A DNA stretch of 64,000 bases from the NCBI RefSeq assembly GCF_932276165.1, contig NC_063992.1:10736001-10800000 (forward strand). The letters are read 5' to 3'. This stretch comes from Plutella xylostella. Lineage: Eukaryota; Arthropoda; Insecta; Lepidoptera; Plutellidae. Shown one piece after another: positions 45,501-54,500 of this stretch. The notes beneath the pieces were generated by a model, which saw only the letters and a program-made list of their open reading frames with translations, was not told the DNA's origin and searched no databases. Each line of letters starts with the position of its first letter. Position 1 is the first letter of the stretch. The position numbers and the translations under genes were made by a program.

Positions 45501-48500
45501 AGGTAGTCCCAACAACATTCTGAATATATTGTTGTACTGGATACGCAGGGTATCCAGCGATTTTTTGGTATGATCAACCCACAGACTTCCCGTGTAAAAG
45601 CTCTGACAGTAAGCTTTAAACAACGATATTTTCACTTCTGTGTTACAACGGTGAAATCTGTGGGCAAGCATATTACCTCTGATCGCCAGAGCCCTGCGCT
45701 CCCTCTCGATATCAATATCGTCATTGAGCTCATCGTTCAGCCAGTGTCCCAAGTATTTGCACTGCGACACCCTTTTCACATCAATTTTATTTAACTGGAT
45801 GTTGAGAGTGTTCTCGGGAGACTTACCTGCAGACTTAAAAATAATGTATTCACATTTCTTAACGTTGTAAGTGAGACCGTGAGAGGCAGAGTACGACTCG
45901 CCTCGTTTAGCTTCTCTTCTCTTCTCTGTGGGGGTGTCAGTACCTGCACCTGGCTCTCTCGGGTGGAACCTTTGTGCATATCCCCAAGGTCTAAACTGCC
46001 TTCCTAAGCTTCGACCATTTCCCACCACGCTGGTCCACCCCTCACGCCCTCCCTTTTTAACTTCTCTGATGTGGTGTTCTAGCCTTTTAGGCTAGGCTCG
46101 TCGTCAAAACAGAATGCGCTATACAGATAGTTTCTAGAATGCCTGCGCCCGTTATTGCTTTGCGTAGTACACCGCCATAAATAAGCCTGAATAGCTAAGG
46201 ACTATCACCGCCACAACTTGCGAAGTGTAGTTGAGGATAGGTATTATGATAATTCCACGGCATAAAGCTATAGGTTTAATGATAGTTTCAAATATGCAGC
46301 AGCCAAAATATGGAACGACCTGCCCCCACCTCTGCATAAGTTCAATTCAATCCATACGTTTAAGAAACACTTGCGATCTCATCTTTTTGCCTTGCAACTA
46401 TTTATAAAATAATTTAAATTGTCTTCCTAATGCTCAATGACTTTAATATTATGTAAAATCAAATCAAGTAGGTATTTTACCAAATGCAATATTTTATTAT
46501 TAGGTAGGTAGGTACCTATTATTATTTAATAAAGATGCAATTTAATAATGTAATGCATTATTGTTGTACCTATTTCAATTTAATGTTCCAATGCCATTGT
46601 ATTTTATATTTTTCCATTGTGTTCACTACCCGCATGAAATGTATCTTTAGTTTTATCCGATGTGATGTGAGATGAGACAATCTGAAAACCAGCGATGCCT
46701 GTAACGCAACTTACAGCAGATGCTGAGATTGTTCCATTTTGTCATTTTTTTATTCAATCAATTTAAAAAAAATTATTGTATGTTTTTGGCAAATATAAAA
46801 TGTTTTTTTTTTCTTTCTTTCCAATAAGCTTTTCTAAAAGAGCTGGGTAACGGCAGAAAGTTTATAATATCTATCTGACAGACCTTCAACTGAAAACATT
46901 AATTTTTTTAAGGCAATACAAAACGCAACGCTGATATTTGATACTAAAAATATATCACAACCCTAGGACATGGGCATGGAAGAAGTTCTACTTCCATGTC
47001 ACACCCAAACCAAAAGCATCGCCCCGCGCGCAGTCAGCGCCCCACGCCACCTCCAGTTATTAACTATTATAATATGTATGGTTATAATGTGACCAATAAT
47101 GCTGAGGCATGCGCGGCACGGTGTGGGGAGGCCGCCACTAGCGGGACAGAAACAAAGATAGAGGCGTGACAGAGCGCAGTACCTAGCCTATTCTCAATTA
47201 AAATGACCCAACCAGTCCTCATAAATTTACAAAATACGAACATGTATCCAACTCACCTTTCGGAATAACCCACCTGCACCATAAGTACCAAAAAGGTCCA
47301 AACTACTAGTTATAATAATTCCTCCCACCCCAGCGCACCTGAAGGTGCAGACCACGTGGGTGACGGACGTGGCGTGTCTGCCCGACGTGGACGTGCTGGT
47401 CACCAGCTCCACGGAGCGAGACCTGCGCTTCTACGACTGCACCGCCGGCACGTTCACGCTCAAGATCGTCATCACTAGCTGGGATTATATGGCGAGTTCA
47501 CCTTTATCTTGTTGACACCCGTACCATATAAGTATTTTATCCACTATTTTAGGTATTATTTGTTTCTTGCTAACAAGTTTTTGCTACTTGTGCCAAAAAC
47601 CAACGCAACGTATTGCAAGAACACGTAGGCCATAGACGAGGAATGCCGAAGACAGTATGTTGTGACATTGCTCCTTGGATGCATGTGCTATATGCAGGTC
47701 TTCATCTTCAGGTGCCATCTACTATCGTAGGTCGGCTATCATTATGGCCACTTGAGCCCGGGAAGTCGCAACTCGAAATAGCTCTATGGTGGACATATTG
47801 AACCATTCGGCGAGGTTCTGTAGCCAGTGGGTTCTTCTACCGCCAGGTCTTCTCTTGCCTTAGCTGTGCTCTTGATATGCAGGAAACGACTACAATTGGC
47901 TGATACTAACATGTCCATTTCCCTCAGATCTGCACCCTGCACTACAGCTTCTCCGCAGACGTGTCTTCAGACTGCATGCTCGTGTGCGGCGACGCCGGCG
48001 GCCACGTGCGCGTGCTGCGGTTCTGTCCCGAGGGGAGAGGGCCGTTCAGGAACCGGCCGGGACGCGCGCTGGTTACTGTGAGACATCGGGAACTGCAGAA
48101 GAAGGTTTGCGAAGATTGTACAACAAACATTTCGATTTTATATTATTTAACACCTTCCAGAAATACCTAAAAGCCTTCCTAAGATTTTTTACGTCGAAAA
48201 ATAGTTAAATAAATACGTAAACTATTATACAGGGTGTTGCAAAATTCGTAAGTATACGAGTAGGAAGCTTAATGGCGGTGACACAGGGCTTCATCGGAAA
48301 TTCATTCCGAACAACTTTCTGACCTCCTTTTGGCTTAAACTTAAATACCTACTATATCTGCAGTTTTTTGGAAACACTGTATTGTAAGTACCTCTATAAA
48401 CAGTCCCAACCCCCAAAATCTCCATCACCAACCCTCATTCCACAGAATACACCAATCCCAGAGTTCCGCCTGGTAGAGTTCCTCAACCTGCACTCGGACT

Positions 48501-51500
48501 GGGTGCGGCAGGTGGCGGTCTACCGCGCGCTGAGCTGCCTCGTGTCGTGCGCCACCTGCCCCGAGGCGCTGCTGCTGAGCGACCTGCATGGGAAGACCAG
48601 GACCGTGTTCCGGGTCGACAGGGTATGGCAGAGAGCTAAACTTCTAAGATCTAAGGACAAAAATCTATAAGAACTACCACAAAAAAGTTTAAACATCGTT
48701 TAACAAGTGTTTAAAACTAAATTTGACAGATTTTGTAGACGTTTGGCAGCACTAAACACCTGTTAAATATTGTCTAAGTTTTTGTGGTAATAATGCCCTA
48801 TAATTTTAAGCCCTACCTATACCAATTTCTCACTAGCTAGCCAAGTGAGCCCGCGAATATCACGTGAATTCAGATGGCGCGGGAGACTGGCTATGTACCG
48901 ATAGATATAGGTACCTAGACGCTGCACTGCTGCGGCGCCATGCAAAATACGCTTTTGGATTTCACTTCTAGAACGGTGTAAAAATTCCCACTTGGATAGC
49001 AATTAGCCGTTATATGCCAACTATCTCCAATAGCTCAAATTCCAGGGCATACACTGCTTCACGTTCGACGAGGACCGGCACATGCTGGTGACGGGCGGGC
49101 CGGACTGCTGCGTGCGCGTGTGGAGCGCCTTCGTCCCCGCCCGCCCCAGCCTCGTGCTGGCTGGCCACCACGCCGCCGTCACCACTGTGGTGCTGCAGGA
49201 CCACTGCAGCAAGATCTACTCGCTCGCCACTGATAGGGTGATCAAAGTGTGGGATGTGCAGGCGCAGGTTTGCTTGCAGGTGTGTGTTGCCCGTTTGTCT
49301 TGTTAGTCGTTGGGTATAAACCAAATGTAAAGCAGAAAGCCTATCATTCCTAATACATACCCGGGGTACCCTGGACACTCTGGACAGTCAGTAGCTGATG
49401 CTTATTTATCTAACCGGCGATATTTTAGCTATGGTGATTGTTCGACCACCCTATTCTATCTGTAGTAGTTACCTATTTTGTTTTTGACCCCAAATACTCT
49501 CATCACCTCTCACCCACGCCACAACACCTCCACAGACGTACATAGACATCCCGGCGCTGCTGGGCGAGCGGACGCCCATCTCGGCGGTGTACCACGACGG
49601 CACGCGCGACCTGGTGCTGGCGGCCGTGAGCCTCGCCGTCATCACGCTCGACGAGAAGCTCAACCCTGAGCATACGGACGGGTGATGCGACTCTTTTTGT
49701 TTTATACAAATGTTTAATAGGCACTAGGCCTAAAACCCTTCCTTCATTGAAAGGAGACCCGTGCCCGAGCAGTGGGGTGTATTGTTTGGGAGTTCAGCTA
49801 TTCATGCCTCCGCCGACGTGATGGATCGTGATGATGATTATGAAATTTTAATGTAGCTATTGCTACCAGGAACTTGCACATAGTGTTACCGCAATGCAAC
49901 GTTTGGGCATATTTCTGCTCTAAATCAATGTCTGCCAATGCTACCTTCAGTGAAAGAATGGAGCCAGGAACTTGTGAGCTTACCATCTTTTCAATCTAAG
50001 TGAGGCTGGTCAAAGCCAGTAGCGATATAGGTACCTACACACTATACTAGGTCTATTTACTGATCTATGTTTTAACTTCAGGTTTACGCACTCCCGTGCA
50101 GTTTCCAAGGTGTTATACAATCCGCTCTTCAAAGTGATCATTACTTGTTCACATGAAAGCGTCATTATATGCTGGGACCCACTTACTGGTTAGTGGATTT
50201 TTAGGGCTTATCTTGCTTACAAGGAGGCACTATCTGTTTCCAACAAAATCATTCCAATGAGAAACTAATGAACATAGCCAGCATCTAAAACCAGACCGTT
50301 ATTAGGTCTAATTAAAGTATCACTGGTGGTACGGTAGCAGCGGAACCTAAGTTGACTTTGTGCCAACATCAGGTGACCTTCTAGGGCCGCCGTGGTTGAT
50401 CCCAGCGACAGTACCATGGTTAGCCAGTTAGAAGCTTGGTTAGAAAACCAAGTGAAACTTTGGTAGCACTATCGAATGGGCCTTTCAGGTAAGTATTGGG
50501 TGAAAAAATGACTGAACCAGCCTATTAGAACTGCGGAATCGGGCCTACTCGACAGTGGCGACATCTGGAATTAGCTTTGAGTTTTCCTCCTCATTATCAG
50601 ATCCCTGCACCCTACCTTACAACCTCCACTACCCCCAGGCAAGCGCAACGCCACAGTCCGCAACGCGCACACGCACGCTGTGCACGGCGAGGAGGTGCCC
50701 GTGGAGGTGACCGCCGCCTGCTTCGACCACGGCTACCAGCTGCTGCTCACCGGCGCCAGGAATGGCACCCTCAAGGTATTGTTATTAAATTCTTTATTGC
50801 ATAAAGTAAATTGGTACAAAGGACTGCGCGCGGAACTAGCTGGCCGCGCCTTAGGTGTGTGAGCGGTGGGACGGGGAGGCGGGGGCGCTTGTTGTCAATG
50901 TCAGTTACTACTAAGTCCAAGCGCCTCCGCCTCCCCGTCCGTCCCACCGCTCACATACCTAAGGCACGGCCAGCTAGTTCCGCGCACTATAGTTAAACTT
51001 TGGTGATGTGGAATAAGTGATAGGTAGTTCGATAGTGATTGGCTTCGAAGATAAAAGAGGTATAAGTACAAGGTTCACCTTTGATTGAACGGAATTGATG
51101 AGAAGGGAAGCCTTATTTTGATGTTCAGGGTTTTGGAAAGGAGGGGAACTTTGTCTCGGATGGACAAGAACAAGACAAAGACAACAAGAGACAAACGGTT
51201 GACAGCCAAAAAATCCCCAATGCTGGATTGGTCGATTGGATAGACTTAGTTTTCATCAATCAATACCTAAGGTCATGATGTAATTGTTCAGGTGTGGAAC
51301 TTCAACACCGGCGTCTGTCTGAGGAACATGAGCATCGAACACATGTGTGAGGTGACCGCTGTCTTCTGGGTAGAAGGACGGTGCGTACATTTCAGTTGCT
51401 CTCCGATTTTGTGAATAGATTTTGTCTATTTAAATATTCAAGCCTTGACCACCATGTGATTTGATACTTTCAGAGGCTGACTCTGTTTTTCAAACAACCC

Positions 51501-54500
51501 GAATACCAAAAAGCCATCATCACACAGTCCCCCAAAAATATATTTGGTGCTCACTAAAATCTCGCTCACTTCCACCTTTGAGCCCGACCACTGTCTCGTT
51601 CTAAACCTCGCACCCATCAGCCTATCTATTCTATTCTGTGAGGGGGTGAAGTTACTGTACTTACGTGGCTCTCCCGAGTGAAACCTTTGCCTATCTTCCC
51701 CAGGATCCTGGCAGTGGGCTGGAACCGGCACGTGACTGAGTTCGAGGACTGCGGCGCGGCGGCGGCGGGCAAGGCGTGGGAGCTGCGGCACGAGGACGAC
51801 GTGCTGTGCGGGGCCGCGCGTCCGCCCGCCGCGCTCGCCACCGCTAGTTACTCCTCGGAGCTCGTGCTGTGGAAGCTTGATACTGGACAGCCTTATAGGT
51901 GGGTAGGGTGGATGCTGGTTGAGGTGTTAAAGATGATGATGATGATTGGTCCAACCGATTTCGACCATGGAGACCACTTCGACCCTAGGGCTAAGATGTG
52001 GTGATATTTGAGGCTAAGGTGTGGTGTTTATAGAGTGGGGGTTGGACGAGGAAGGTATACCTACCTATATCTATAGATGCTGGCATCTTAGGATAGGTCC
52101 ATCATTCTCAAGAACATGTTGGCTTATGAATGTAATGATAAATAAGAAGCAGTTGTGATTATGGGTTGTTTAATTTGTAGATACTTACCTGCTTAGTTAC
52201 TTCACTGTACGTGAACTTCGACCACCATTGCCAATCTTCAGCTACATACACTTGATCTCTGATAGAACCCTACTCATCTTCTCCCATCAGACGGTATTTG
52301 TGCTCGGACCCGACGCTCCGCATCAAGATGCACTACAGCAAGAAGGACCTGAGCCGGCCCTCGTCCCCCACGGCAGTGGCGGCCTGCGCCAAGCAGCTGA
52401 TGGGCTTCCGCGCCTGGTGAGCGCTCTGTACCATCATGGTTTTAGATATTCAAGTAGCCTACATCAGAGTAAAGAGAGGATTCATCTATTAAATGAATAA
52501 AGGCTAGTACCTATTACCGGCCAATCTGTATGTATTATACCTACTTCTTTTCAAAGGAAACTATGAATGTATGTCAATTATGACTTCCATCCGTCTATCG
52601 AAGCTTCAGAATCAGACTCTGAAGGTACTCCCTGTAATCGCAAATCGTTCTTCCAAGTCAAAAGTCGAAGATCGACATGGCCGCCGCCATAGCGAAGGCG
52701 AAGGCGCGGCGGTTGTCGGGCGCGGCGCCCCTCCCGCCGGCGCGCCACATGCGCCCGCTCGCCGCGCACGCCATGACCTTCCTGCAGACCAGGGAGTGCG
52801 CCGTGGACGTGGGTGAGGACACTCATTGTCAGCTAATAATACACAAAGGTGGTTTGGTTATAGACATAGACTGCTTTCAAGAAGATACTGTTAGGTTTTT
52901 GTTCCAAAAACTACCAGATACTCCTTTTACTTTGCCCGTTACGCTGTGTAATTTTTATGTTATTGCAATATATGAACTGAGTATAGGTAGACATAGCTAA
53001 AGATAGTGAACATTGTATAGTATGGTATTTTTGTTTTTTGTTATTGTATTTATTATGTACTTACCGTCGAGTGCTTCAGCGATCTCACCATGTCGCACTT
53101 AAATCTGTTGGTTTCAGCGCATGGTTATGTATAATATTATGTAATGATTTATATATATTAAATAAACAAAGTTAAAAAAAAAACTCACTTAACTGAACGC
53201 TACTTTTGCCTATTCTCTCGTCACTCGTCAACGATTATCGTACAAATGGCCCGCTGCTATTACAGTTTGCAGATGTTAAGATCTCCAGCTGATGTAGTTA
53301 TATACTTATGTGGTGTTATCTTCCAGCTTCTCTGATGGTGTCGATAGAGAACGGCGAAGTGCAGTGCTGGTCCGATCATCCCGCCGGCGGATTCAAGGAA
53401 TCATTTCAGGTACTTACCACTTTTATCCCGAAAATGCACTTCGTACCTAACAACTAACTATATTACATACTTACAAAAAGTCTTGGTATCATAAACCTTA
53501 TTATCGTTATTTACAAAAAGTCTTGGTATCATAAACCTTATTATCGTTATTTCATGAGCATCTGCCAATAATAAAGCTCTATTACATACCTCTGTTGTTC
53601 CCAGGCGGTGCACATAGCGGGTGACTACGTGTCGGCGCTGACGACCGACGCGGCCGACGACTACCTGTTCTGCGGCACCACCGCCGGCTACGTCAAGGTG
53701 TGGCTCATGAAGAACTTCCTACGAGGGGAAGAGGTATACCTACTGCAGTCTAACTACAAGAGACCAATTAACTCCACCGTAGATAGGGACGTTGTCTACT
53801 TAGTTGTAATCATAGATTTACGCTTGAGCTTCTGGCTGCAGCGGTTATTAATTACTTATGGCTTTTTTAATGCCCGCAAAATACTTCGAAATGACCCAGT
53901 CAATCGATCCTTGAAACCAATAGATAAACTTTTTGCTTGCCAACGATTCGTCAAAATTTATAGTCTCTTTTGTAAAAACAGCCAAAGATAATCTTCTCCA
54001 AACCACTCCCAACCATGGAGTCGCTTGTTCCACTACCACCACCCCACTCCACCCCCACCAATCATCCCCTCCCTTTCCCTCCAGCCAGTCCACATCAACA
54101 TGCCGGCGCTCCGGCTGGAGTTCCCGTTCCTGTGGCGCGACCGCGTGGAGGGTCGCGCCAAGCGCCGCGTCCGCGACCAGCCGTTGCCGCTGCTGCTGAA
54201 TAGTTACCGGGCGCATCTCCGGTGTATAACCTCCATGGCTTACGTGGACGAGCATAAGCTGCTTTATACGTGAGATTGCTTTTATGTGCTAGATTACAGC
54301 GGTATGTTTACGAAGGTTTCAGAGAATATAAATTGCTTGTGTGTGCTAGATTACTATTTGGTATTTTTATAAAGGTTCGAGGGAGCCTTCAGGTGCAGGG
54401 CTTCTTACCTCCTCAGAGAATAGAAATTGCTTTTGGTTAGGCTAATTTTGAAAATAAAAGTTTTGCCTTGCTAGCTAGCTCTTATTTTTCACTCTTGTGC

